Source: Pseudomonadota bacterium
GTDB taxonomy: Bacteria; Pseudomonadota; Alphaproteobacteria; Rhizobiales; Hyphomicrobiaceae
Direction of reading: 5' to 3'
Assembly (NCBI GenBank): GCA_023426855.1
Contig: JAEZBU010000021.1
Location: forward strand, 1-9,498
DNA length: 9,498 nt
A program made the position numbers and the translations under genes. Below are positions 1 through 7,067 of the stretch, piece by piece (the stretch's first letter is position 1; each line of letters starts with the position of its first letter). The notes under the pieces are model-generated. The model was not told where the DNA came from. It saw only the letters and a list, made by a program, of their open reading frames with translations, and did not search any database.

Positions 1-45
1 CCGCGCGGTGCGCCGGTTCACTAAACGCCCGGGGGGGCGAGCCGC

Positions 46-158
46 GCGCGATGAAAGCGTCATCGCGCCTACGCCTTCCAAGGCGCTTGGCTCGGGGAAC
101 GGCTCATGTCGGTTCCCGAGTCGGGCGGTAGAGAAACCCCGCTTCTCTACCGCCCGAC
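46..158. repeat. Cluster of three adjacent hairpin-forming inverted repeats
   Basis: Three palindromes follow each other. The first pairs 46-54 with 60-68 (9 bp, 5-nt loop). The second pairs 91-100 with 112-120 (9 bp with one bulged G). The third pairs 120-135 with 143-158 (16 bp perfect, 7-nt loop) and is the strongest uninterrupted stem in the window. None is followed by a T-run on either strand, so ordinary intrinsic termination is unlikely. Repeated extragenic palindromes of this type are common between genes in Bradyrhizobium-like genomes; membership in such a family is my inference. Confidence 0.65.
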
Positions 159-204
159 CTCAAGATATTGCTCGCAGCCGAGGGCGGCAGGCGGGCATCC
201 GACT

Positions 205-277
205 TCGCCGGAAGGCCTGTGCTGCCGCACCGCCACACACCTCCCTCCCCGACGCGGTGGGACGGGTCTTCCGGCGA
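205..277. repeat. Long-range inverted repeat (10-bp arms)
   Basis: TCGCCGGAAG at 205-214 is the exact reverse complement of CTTCCGGCGA at 268-277. A nested 6-bp pairing is possible between 228-233 and 254-259, so the stretch could fold as one large stem-loop. It may form one composite extragenic element with the hairpins at 46-158. No protein-coding signal is evident. Confidence 0.45.
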
Positions 278-328
278 TCCACCCCAAAACATGGTTAGTC
301 GTGCACCGCCGAAATCAGTGCAGGTGGC

Positions 329-610
329 TTACAGGCAGCCAGTAAAGGTCGAGCCGCATTTGACGTAGGAAATGGCGTCCCAGGCGCAGCAGGGCAGCTC
401 CTTCTTGCACACCCAGCGACGCAGTTCGCCGCTGGAGAAGCGGTAGCTGCAAACCTTCTCATCCTTGCCGGCCTTCGGCATGGAGGCTTTCTGAGCCTTC
501 TGCGTTGTCGATTTGGGCGCGGTATTCTGAGCCATCGAGATGGAAGGCGCCAGAGAAAGCGATATCGCGGCCGAAGCTGCGAAAGCGAAAACGGCCAGTT
601 TGCGGAACAT
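329..610 (-). CDS. Small secreted cysteine-rich protein (hypothetical)
   Basis: A 93-residue protein of unrecognised family. The ATG at 610 was chosen because a GGGAGG ribosome binding site lies 9 nt upstream (620-625) and because the protein then begins with a classic signal peptide: M-F-R-K, a hydrophobic Ala/Leu/Ser core to about residue 24, and a likely signal peptidase I site after SMA at 27. The in-frame ATG at 691 would add an Arg-rich stretch before this signal and is unlikely. The mature part has a Lys/Ser/Thr/Ala-rich linker (28-52), then a compact C-terminal domain with six cysteines at 54, 68, 74, 75, 85 and 92, including a Cys-Cys pair, with aromatic residues between them. This suggests a disulfide-stabilised or metal-binding periplasmic or secreted protein. 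It lies beyond the katA terminator, so it is probably transcribed alone; no clear promoter was found. Function is unknown. Confidence 0.72.
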   Translation of the reverse strand: MFRKLAVFAFAASAAISLSLAPSISMAQNTAPKSTTQKAQKASMPKAGKDEKVCSYRFSSGELRRWVCKKELPCCAWDAISYVKCGSTFTGCL

Positions 611-730
611 CGAAATGCGCCTCCCATAAGCTCGCGGACGCCGCGAATACAGCATTGCGTTCAGGTGCGCGCTAGGGCGGGAAAGCCTCATGCACCAACA
701 TTCGCTGCGGCTGTGGAGAAGTCTGTCACG

Positions 731-770
731 GTTTTAAAACGAAAAGAGCCGGGCAGGGGCCCGGCTCTTT
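731..770 (-). terminator. Intrinsic terminator of katA
   Basis: A perfect 12-bp stem pairs 743-754 with 759-770 around a 4-nt loop. Read on the minus strand it begins 25 nt after the katA stop codon and runs into a broken T-tract (TTTTCGTTTT), the expected form of a Rho-independent terminator. It insulates the downstream minus-strand small gene from katA. Confidence 0.9.
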
Positions 771-794
771 CCATGCAGATGTGTCAGGCTGCAG

Positions 795-2309
795 TTATTC
801 GGCGGCCTTGATGCCTTGCTGCTGCGCGGCGTCAGCGGCTTTCTCGGCTGTCATCTTCTCCAGCGCCTTGCGGACGCCGGCCGCGTAGTCCGGATGCACC
901 TTCTCGAAATGACCGAGCTGACGCTCCGCGATGAAGTCCGGAATGCCGAACATCGCTTCCGCAACGTTCTGGCACAGGCGCGCCTTCTGCTCCGCATCGA
1001 ACAGCTCGAACAGCGCGCGCGGCTGACGGTAATCGTCGTTGCCGTCGCGATGATTGAAGCGGTCGGCGTCGCCTGAGATCTTGAGCGGCGGCTCACGGAA
1101 ACGCTCGTCCTCAGCCGCGCCGTTGAACGAGTTCGGCTCGTAGTAGGCGTCGACCGCGCCTGTCTGCTGACCGAAGAAGTTCATCGAACCGTCCTTGTGA
1201 TAGTGATGGACGGGGCACTTCGGCGCGTTCACCGGCAGGTGCTCGTAGTGCGTGCCGATGCGATAGCGATGCGCGTCGGCATACGAGAAGATGCGGGCCT
1301 GCAGCATCTTGTCCGGCGAGAAGCCGATGCCCGGCACCACGTTCTTCGGCGCGAAAGCAGCCTGCTCGATTTCCGCGAAGTAATTGTCGGGGTTCCGGTT
1401 GAGCTCCAGAACGCCGATGTCGATCGGCGGATAATCGGCGTGCGGCCACACCTTGGTGAGGTCGAACGGATTGTACCAATGCTTGTCCGCGTCCTCTTCC
1501 GGCATGATCTGCACCTGCATCTTCCACTTCGGGAAGTTGCCGGCTTCGATTGCTGAAAACAGGTCTTCCTGGGTCGTCTCGCGGCTCTTGCCGACCACTT
1601 CGGCGGCCTGTGCATTGGTCCAGTGCTTGTGGCCCTGCTGGGTCTTGAAGTGGAACTTCACCCAATAGCGCTTGTCGTCGGCGCTGATCAGCGAGAACGT
1701 ATGGCTGCCATAGCCGTTGACGTGGCGCACATCGGTCGGCAGGCCGCGATCCGACATCAGAATGGTCACCTGATGCAGGCTCTCGGGCGACAGCGACCAG
1801 AAATCCCACATTGCGGTCGGCGAGCGCAGATTGGACTTCGGATGGCGCTTCTGCGTGTGGATGAAGTCCGGGAACTTGTAAGGATCGCGGACGAAGAACA
1901 CCGGGGTGTTGTTGCCAACCAGATCCCAGTTGCCTTCGCTGGTGTAGAACTTGATCGCAAAGCCACGGACGTCGCGCTCGGCGTCGGCGGCACCCATCTC
2001 GCCGGCAACCGTCGAGAAGCGCAGCAGCAGCGGCGTCTCGGCGCCCGGCTGGAGAACCTTCGCCTTGGTGTACTTCGAGATGTCGCCGGTGATCTTCAAC
2101 GTGCCATATGCACCCCAGCCTTTGGCATGAACCGTGCGCTCCGGAATGCGCTCACGGTTCTGGTGGGCGAGTTTTTCGATCAACTGGTAATCCTGGATCA
2201 GCAGCGGCCCGCGCGGACCAGCCGTGATCGAATTCTGGTTGTCGGAAACGGGGGCGCCCGCCGAAGTTGTCAAAGTCGCGGGTTTCCCCGTGTTCGACTT
2301 CTCCGCCAT
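795..2309 (-). CDS. katA: Catalase KatA (monofunctional haem catalase, small-subunit type)
   Basis: A 504-residue haem catalase that dismutates hydrogen peroxide to water and oxygen in the cytoplasm. Visible signatures: the distal-haem motif [11 protein letters not shown] with catalytic His61; the conserved distal Asn in [13 protein letters not shown] (about residue 133-134); the substrate-channel region [12 protein letters not shown]; and the proximal haem-ligand motif RIFSYADAH with Tyr343. Length and the absence of a long C-terminal flavodoxin-like domain fit the small-subunit (clade 3) catalases rather than HPII/KatE. The first 20-25 residues are a polar tail. The ATG at 2309 is supported by AGGAGA at 2315-2320, 5-6 nt upstream. 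It is transcribed divergently from groES and ends at its own terminator, so it is probably monocistronic. Such genes are often controlled by OxyR, but no canonical OxyR site could be confirmed here. A plus-strand ORF across its 5' half is a reverse-strand shadow. Confidence 0.97.
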   Translation of the reverse strand: MAEKSNTGKPATLTTSAGAPVSDNQNSITAGPRGPLLIQDYQLIEKLAHQNRERIPERTVHAKGWGAYGTLKITGDISKYTKAKVLQPGAETPLLLRFSTVAGEMGAADAERDVRGFAIKFYTSEGNWDLVGNNTPVFFVRDPYKFPDFIHTQKRHPKSNLRSPTAMWDFWSLSPESLHQVTILMSDRGLPTDVRHVNGYGSHTFSLISADDKRYWVKFHFKTQQGHKHWTNAQAAEVVGKSRETTQEDLFSAIEAGNFPKWKMQVQIMPEEDADKHWYNPFDLTKVWPHADYPPIDIGVLELNRNPDNYFAEIEQAAFAPKNVVPGIGFSPDKMLQARIFSYADAHRYRIGTHYEHLPVNAPKCPVHHYHKDGSMNFFGQQTGAVDAYYEPNSFNGAAEDERFREPPLKISGDADRFNHRDGNDDYRQPRALFELFDAEQKARLCQNVAEAMFGIPDFIAERQLGHFEKVHPDYAAGVRKALEKMTAEKAADAAQQQGIKAAE

Positions 2310-2361
2310 CGTCTTCTCCTCTCATGGTTGTCAGGCGAGTTGGTGGACTGTCAAAGCGCCG

Positions 2362-2390
2362 ATGACAAGCCTTCTTTGATCCGTTCTAAT
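2362..2390 (+). promoter_or_regulatory. Possible sigma-70-like promoter facing groES
   Basis: ATGACA (2362-2367) and TCTAAT (2385-2390) are each one base off the TTGACA and TATAAT consensus and are separated by exactly 17 bp. Transcription would start near 2397, just before an AAGGAGGG motif at 2400-2407, and would run toward groES. This could be an upstream groESL promoter or drive the short ORF at 2420-2509. It overlaps the TTCTAA direct repeat, so it may instead be part of katA regulation. Confidence 0.3.
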
Positions 2391-2401
2391 CATCATTCTA
2401 A
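2384..2401. promoter_or_regulatory. Direct repeat TTCTAA x2 in the katA-groES divergent region
   Basis: TTCTAA occurs at 2384-2389 and again at 2396-2401, a spacing of 12 bp. On the minus strand this is TTAGAA repeated, 75-90 bp upstream of the katA start codon. The minus-strand hexamer TAGAAT (2395-2400) resembles a -10 box but has no good -35 partner, as is common at activator-dependent promoters. It could be a regulator site for katA; the regulator is not identifiable from the sequence. Confidence 0.25.
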
Positions 2402-2419
2402 GGAGGGAACGCGACGTTG

Positions 2420-2509
2420 ATGCGACGACCCGCTGATTTGTTGACGTTTTTTGACAAGAATGCTGCGACAGTTTGGACAGGTTCTTTTACGCCCGAGAGC
2501 GGGATCTGA
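2420..2509 (+). CDS. Possible 29-residue leader ORF
   Basis: A short frame reads from ATG at 2420 to TGA at 2507-2509 and encodes 29 residues beginning MRRPADLLTFF. A near-perfect Shine-Dalgarno (AAGGAGGG, 2400-2407) lies 12-13 nt before the ATG; an in-frame TTG at 2417 reduces that gap to about 9-10 nt, still rather long. The predicted promoter at 2362-2390 would start RNA only a few bases ahead of this site. I recognise no family. It could be a leader peptide, a small protein, or a coincidental match in the divergent regulatory region. Confidence 0.2.
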   Translation: MRRPADLLTFFDKNAATVWTGSFTPESGI

Positions 2510-2578
2510 CGGTGCGGCCGGCGGCCCGAGCGCCTGCTGCGGGTTAACGCTGGAGCTCCTCTTCTGTCGCTCAGGGTG

Positions 2579-2607
2579 TTGACAGGTCGTATACCGCCGC
2601 TTATGTG
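2579..2607 (+). promoter_or_regulatory. groESL promoter (sigma-70 / RpoH-like)
   Basis: A perfect -35 hexamer TTGACA (2579-2584) is followed 16 bp later by TTATGT (2601-2606). The -10 region read as CTTATGT (2600-2606) also fits the alphaproteobacterial RpoH consensus CYTATNT, and the -35 retains TTG of CTTG. Start of transcription would be near 2612-2615, immediately before the CIRCE operator, as expected for HrcA repression. Overlap of vegetative and heat-shock sigma recognition is an inference. Confidence 0.7.
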
Positions 2608-2617
2608 AAGCGCGCCG

Positions 2618-2644
2618 TTAGCACTCCATTTTAGTGAGTGCTAG
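2618..2644 (+). promoter_or_regulatory. CIRCE operator (HrcA-binding inverted repeat)
   Basis: TTAGCACTC (2618-2626), a 9-bp spacer, then GAGTGCTAG (2636-2644). This matches the CIRCE consensus TTAGCACTC-N9-GAGTGCTAA at 17 of 18 arm positions; only the last base differs. HrcA bound here would repress groES-groEL at normal temperature. The element overlaps the predicted transcript start and lies 49 bp before the groES ATG, a typical position. Confidence 0.96.
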
Positions 2645-2693
2645 CAGACCAATCTATGTCACGTCATCCCAATCGCCCCGGGAGCCTTAGAAC

Positions 2694-2981
2694 ATGAAAT
2701 TCCGCCCCCTTCACGACCGCGTGGTCGTGCGCCGCCTCGACAGCGAGAGCAAGTCCGCTGGCGGCATCATCATTCCCGATACGGCAGCCGAGAAGCCGCA
2801 GCAGGGTGAAGTCCTCGCCGTCGGCCCGGGTGCCCGCGACGAGTCCGGCAAGCTGGTTCCGCTCGACCTCAAGAAGGGCGACAAAGTGCTGTTCGGCAAG
2901 TGGTCCGGCACCGAAGTGAAGATCGATGGGCAGGAGCTGCTCATCATGAAGGAAAGCGACGTCATGGGCGTTCTCGCCTGA
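2694..2981 (+). CDS. groES: Co-chaperonin GroES (10 kDa chaperonin)
   Basis: A 95-residue GroES, the heptameric lid that closes the GroEL cavity during ATP-driven folding in the cytoplasm. The N-terminal [13 protein letters not shown] is the family signature. The mobile loop that contacts GroEL is at about residues 17-34 and includes the hydrophobic GGIIIP tripeptide region. The beta-barrel motifs EVLAVGPGA and [11 protein letters not shown] follow, and the protein ends with [13 protein letters not shown]. Length is exactly that of the family. The start is supported by GGAG at 2681-2684. It is first in the operon with groEL 86 nt downstream, under the CIRCE/HrcA promoter. A 13-codon frame (2656-2697) ends in an ATGA overlap with this start codon, perhaps by chance. 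Confidence 0.98.
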   Translation: MKFRPLHDRVVVRRLDSESKSAGGIIIPDTAAEKPQQGEVLAVGPGARDESGKLVPLDLKKGDKVLFGKWSGTEVKIDGQELLIMKESDVMGVLA

Positions 2982-2998
2982 CGGCTCCGGCTTTCTGA

Positions 2999-4708
<1,710 letters not shown>

Positions 4709-4710
4709 GT

Positions 4711-4732
4711 CAGTCGGTCATCTGACCGGCTG
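4711..4732 (+). other. Hairpin just after the groEL stop
   Basis: CAGTCGGTCA (4711-4720) pairs with TGACCGGCTG (4723-4732), with one G-U pair and a very tight turn. It starts 2 nt after the groEL stop codon and precedes the true terminator by a few bases. It has no T-tract. It may protect the 3' end of the groESL mRNA or assist termination. Confidence 0.5.
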
Positions 4733-4738
4733 GTCACT

Positions 4739-4773
4739 AGGGGCCGCTTCGGGAAACCGAAGTGGCCCTTTTT
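4739..4773 (+). terminator. Intrinsic terminator of groESL
   Basis: GGGCCGCTTCGG (4741-4752) pairs with CCGAAGTGGCCC (4757-4768), including one G-U pair, around a GAAA tetraloop, and is followed at once by TTTTT (4769-4773). The stem can extend outward through 4739-4740. This is a textbook Rho-independent terminator 30 nt after groEL, so the following methyltransferase gene is not in the groESL operon by default. Confidence 0.95.
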
Positions 4774-4828
4774 GCATTTGGGAACCTTCCAGCGCCGCGC
4801 ACCAGCCGCCGGGGGCACAGCACCGGGG

Positions 4829-4856
4829 TTTTGGCGCCTGCGTTTAGACCTATATT
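4829..4856 (+). promoter_or_regulatory. Weak candidate promoter of the FkbM gene
   Basis: TATATT at 4851-4856 is a good -10 hexamer, 48 bp before the proposed start codon. The matching -35 is poor (TTTTGG, 4829-4834, 16-bp spacer). It lies between the groEL terminator and the methyltransferase gene, where a promoter is needed. Confidence 0.3.
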
Positions 4857-4903
4857 CCTGGTACGCAGCACAATCAGCGGTCGGAATTCAGCGGGTGTCC
4901 GTC

Positions 4904-5923
4904 ATGCAGCTTTCCTATGCTCAGCGTCTTGAGGACTATCATCTCGCCTGCGCGTTCGCCGGCCAGGAGACCGGGTTCTACGTCGATATCGGTGCGGGCC
5001 ATCCGGTGGCCGACAACGTCAGCTATTGGTTCTATCTGAAGGGCTGGAACGGATTGGTGGTCGAGCCCCAGGCCAATCTGCTCGACCTCTACGCGCACCT
5101 GCGGCCGCGGGATCTCGCGCTGGGCAATCTTGTCGGCCGGGCGGATGGCGAAGCGGACTTTCACGTCGTTGAGCGGCTGCATGGCCTTTCCACCACGTTG
5201 GCAGAGAATGCGCGCACCGCGATCGAACTTGGCGGCAAGGTGACCACCGAGCGCCGCCCGATGCGCTCCCTGGCAAGCCTGGTTGCCGAGCACGGTATCC
5301 GCACGATCGACTTCTTGAAGATCGATGTCGAGGGCGCCGAGGCCGACGTCCTGGCGGGTGCGGATTGGACGACATGCCGGCCGCGGGTCGTACTGGTGGA
5401 GGCGACGACGCCGGGCAGCATGGCGGCGGCCTGGGCCGAATGGGAGCCCGCGCTACTCGCCAACGGCTATCAGTTCATGCTGGACGACGAGCTCAATCGT
5501 TTCTACGTCGCGCAGGAAGCAACCGAGATTGCCGCCCGCATGCCACGCGCGCCGGTTGACTGGCACAGCGCCGGGCATCTGTATGACTTCGGCCGTGCGC
5601 ACGAGCGGCAGGATCATCCGGACCATGTGCTGGCGCGGATGCTGGTGTATGGATTGCTGGGTGCGCTGCCGCGGCTCGACCCGGCGTTTCTGGCCGATTT
5701 GGTGCATCGCGCGGCAACTTCATCGAACGCTGACACCACAGATGTGCTGGACAATCTGCAGCGAGCGGCCTTTGGCGGCGCTGAACATTCTGGCCAAACA
5801 ACGCAGACGACGGATCAAGTAGATCACGCAGCAGTGCTGCGTGACCTCATGAAAAATGAACGATTCCGCGCCGCATTGGGTCGGATTGCGACCGCCTATG
5901 ATGGCGGACACATCATGGATTGA
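4904..5923 (+). CDS. FkbM-family SAM-dependent methyltransferase
   Basis: A 339-residue class I methyltransferase of the FkbM type, which usually O-methylates sugars or other small hydroxylated groups with S-adenosylmethionine. Visible motifs: the SAM-binding loop FYVDIGAG (25-32), the acidic strand LVVEP (51-55) whose Glu should contact the SAM ribose, and the FkbM hallmark DFLKIDVEGAE (136-146) followed by a VVLVEATTP strand. The catalytic domain fills about residues 15-215. The remaining 120 residues, mostly helical and polar with a Thr/Gln-rich stretch near 300-310, are an unassigned C-terminal extension. An in-frame ATG at 4772 would begin inside the groEL terminator T-tract and add non-conserved sequence, so ATG 4904 is preferred; GTG 4895 is an alternative, and neither has a strong ribosome binding site. 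The real substrate is unknown; nearby genes are not glycan-synthesis genes. Confidence 0.9.
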   Translation: MQLSYAQRLEDYHLACAFAGQETGFYVDIGAGHPVADNVSYWFYLKGWNGLVVEPQANLLDLYAHLRPRDLALGNLVGRADGEADFHVVERLHGLSTTLAENARTAIELGGKVTTERRPMRSLASLVAEHGIRTIDFLKIDVEGAEADVLAGADWTTCRPRVVLVEATTPGSMAAAWAEWEPALLANGYQFMLDDELNRFYVAQEATEIAARMPRAPVDWHSAGHLYDFGRAHERQDHPDHVLARMLVYGLLGALPRLDPAFLADLVHRAATSSNADTTDVLDNLQRAAFGGAEHSGQTTQTTDQVDHAAVLRDLMKNERFRAALGRIATAYDGGHIMD

Positions 5924-5970
5924 ACGTGCTTCTGGAAAAGTGCTGCGCGGTTTGCCGGCAAGAAGCACGT
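5924..5970. repeat. Inverted repeat immediately after the FkbM gene
   Basis: ACGTGCTTCT (5924-5933) is perfectly complementary to AGAAGCACGT (5961-5970). The 27-nt interior can pair further (5941-5945 with 5956-5960). It abuts the stop codon at 5921-5923 and has no T-tract, so it is not a standard intrinsic terminator. The interior CAAACCGCGCAGCACTTTTCC, read on the minus strand, resembles the short extragenic palindromes scattered through rhizobial genomes; that resemblance is from memory. Confidence 0.5.
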
Positions 5971-6074
5971 GCGATCAGAACTTGGGTCAAAAGAGCGAAC
6001 AGTCGTACCGATGCGAGGTGATGGTCAGAGGGCAGACCTGGTAGGACTGTGCGCTTTATCCATCTCGTAGCGAA

Positions 6075-6117
6075 TGTACGGCCGATGCCGAAGACCGGCT
6101 GTGTACGTGGCCGTATA
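6075..6117. repeat. Hairpin in the convergent gap
   Basis: TACGGCC (6077-6083) pairs with GGCCGTA (6109-6115), extendable outward by a G-U and a T-A pair, and an inner GCCG/CGGC stem (6087-6090 with 6096-6099) is nested inside. It lies 7 nt beyond the stop of the minus-strand gene ending at 6124 and may serve as its 3' end structure, though no T-run follows. Apart from this and the 5924-5970 repeat, the 5924-6123 gap holds nothing recognisable. Confidence 0.4.
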
Positions 6118-6123
6118 AGCGAT

Positions 6124-6780
6124 TTACGGCGAATAGACCGCCTTCTTACTCTGTCCCATTGCCACCACGTCGCGGGCGAGTGAACGGGCCAGCACCTGCA
6201 CCGGATCATCCGAGCCTTCTTCGGCAAGATCATCCAATACGGCTGCTTTATCCATCAAGCCTTCGAACGTTGCGGCTCTCAATCGGGAAATCGAAATCGA
6301 CAGATCATGCTGTTCGGCGAGCATTGGATCCGACAGAGATTCGAGATCCTCTGCATACATATCTTCATCCATGTCGCCGGATGCGGCCGCTTCTCCGCGC
6401 CGGACCAAGTCCCTGAGTTGACGCGCCAGCGACCTGTATCTCTTGCAGTATGCGCGCAGTTTGCCGTCTGTCTGCGGTACCGCGCTACGTTTGCCGGCCC
6501 GTGGTCGGGAAACCACTGCAGGCGCCAGTTCCATACCGTCGACATTGGCCAGTCCGACCCGTGTTGGCGATATCGCCATCAAGGGAGATGTATCGTTTCG
6601 TGGGTCACTGGATGGTGATGTGGCGGTGTCCGAGCCAGCGATAATCCTGGCCAATTCCACCTCAACCCCATGCAAAGACGAGAGAAGCTTCGGTAGCTTG
6701 TTTTCACGCGCCTTGGCGCGCAGGACGACGACGCTGCTGAGCATTTCCCAGGCAACCGCCGTTTGATGGTTTTCGGCCAT
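6124..6780 (-). CDS. Hypothetical protein behind an EcfG-type promoter
   Basis: A 218-residue protein I do not recognise. The N-terminal part (about 1-48) reads as two amphipathic helices rich in Leu, Val, Lys and Arg. A low-complexity Ser/Thr/Pro/Asp linker (50-105) follows, then a predicted helical C-terminal domain (106-212) with a strongly basic stretch (KRYRSLARQLRDLVRRG, 113-129) and an acidic one (DMDEDMYAEDLESLSDP, 136-152). No signal peptide or membrane segment is seen, so it is probably cytoplasmic. ATG 6780 is preferred; ATG 6792 and GTG 6855 are in frame upstream, and none has a classical ribosome binding site (only a G-rich run precedes 6780). A start at 6855 would leave almost no leader after the predicted transcript start near 6863. 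A GGAAC-N16-CGTT box upstream points to general-stress control. It is convergent with the FkbM gene and apparently monocistronic. Confidence 0.75.
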   Translation of the reverse strand: MAENHQTAVAWEMLSSVVVLRAKARENKLPKLLSSLHGVEVELARIIAGSDTATSPSSDPRNDTSPLMAISPTRVGLANVDGMELAPAVVSRPRAGKRSAVPQTDGKLRAYCKRYRSLARQLRDLVRRGEAAASGDMDEDMYAEDLESLSDPMLAEQHDLSISISRLRAATFEGLMDKAAVLDDLAEEGSDDPVQVLARSLARDVVAMGQSKKAVYSP

Positions 6781-6869
6781 CCCCACCCCCATGTGTGCGA
6801 ATGTTTTCAGGAAAACCTGTGACGACCGGCATGCAAACGCGAACACATGAAGCACGTGGCCAGCAACGA

Positions 6870-6894
6870 AACGCGGTACCCTGACTAAGGTTCC
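6870..6894 (-). promoter_or_regulatory. EcfG (general stress sigma factor)-type promoter
   Basis: On the minus strand GGAAC (6894 to 6890) is followed by 16 bp and then CGTT (6873 to 6870), an exact match to the consensus GGAAC-N16-CGTT recognised by alphaproteobacterial EcfG/RpoE2-type sigma factors. It faces the 6124-6780 gene and would start RNA about 80 nt ahead of the preferred start codon. By simple base-composition odds such a 9-base match is expected well under once per 10 kb, and it sits where a promoter is needed. Confidence 0.65.
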
Positions 6895-7067
6895 ACGGAT
6901 AAAAATTCATTTGGGGGCGGGAGGCAGTTTCGCCACATAAGGGCGAAGCTGATGTGATTGCTGCGCTTTTCCTACATAACCCTCGCTATCGAGAAATGGA
7001 TGAGCGAATTTTATGCAGTGGGAACTCACATTTTTATTTTCGGTTCCCTGAATTCTTTAGCGCGTCA
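6895..7067. other. AT-richer intergenic stretch
   Basis: This stretch is visibly richer in A and T than the neighbouring genes. It contains a 6-bp hairpin (6929-6934 with 6942-6947) and a spaced palindrome GGGAAC (7020-7025) / GTTCCC (7043-7048). A plus-strand frame starting at 6954 runs on into the antisense of the HAD gene and has no ribosome binding site or domain. No clear terminator for the HAD gene is seen. Confidence 0.4.

Larger units (their letters stand above)
1..328. other. Gene-free left edge rich in palindromes
   Basis: No ORF here has a ribosome binding site, a recognisable domain or convincing protein composition; short frames are open on both strands only because the DNA is GC-rich. 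What stands out is secondary structure: consecutive inverted repeats at 46-68, 91-120 and 120-158, and a longer-range one at 205-277, listed separately. The last 50 bases lie just after the stop of the small minus-strand gene and contain only a weak 5-bp inverted repeat (302-306 with 318-322) without a T-tract, so no clear terminator for that gene is visible. Confidence 0.6.

Noticed and set aside
8..345. Several 60-110-codon frames at the left edge
   Set aside because: They run through strong palindromes, lack ribosome binding sites and have Arg/Pro/Gly-rich composition typical of untranslated GC-rich DNA.
1111..1809. 232-codon minus-strand frame within katA in another frame
   Set aside because: It overlaps katA on the same strand in a shifted frame and shows only the compositional echo of the catalase coding sequence.
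1623..2420. 265-codon plus-strand frame across the 5' half of katA
   Set aside because: It is antisense to a certain catalase gene; long opposite-strand frames are expected from GC-rich third positions, and the protein has no domain and no ribosome binding site.
4772..4903. Upstream ATG extension of the FkbM methyltransferase
   Set aside because: The ATG at 4772 lies inside the T-tract of the groESL terminator and the added 44 residues carry no conserved motif.
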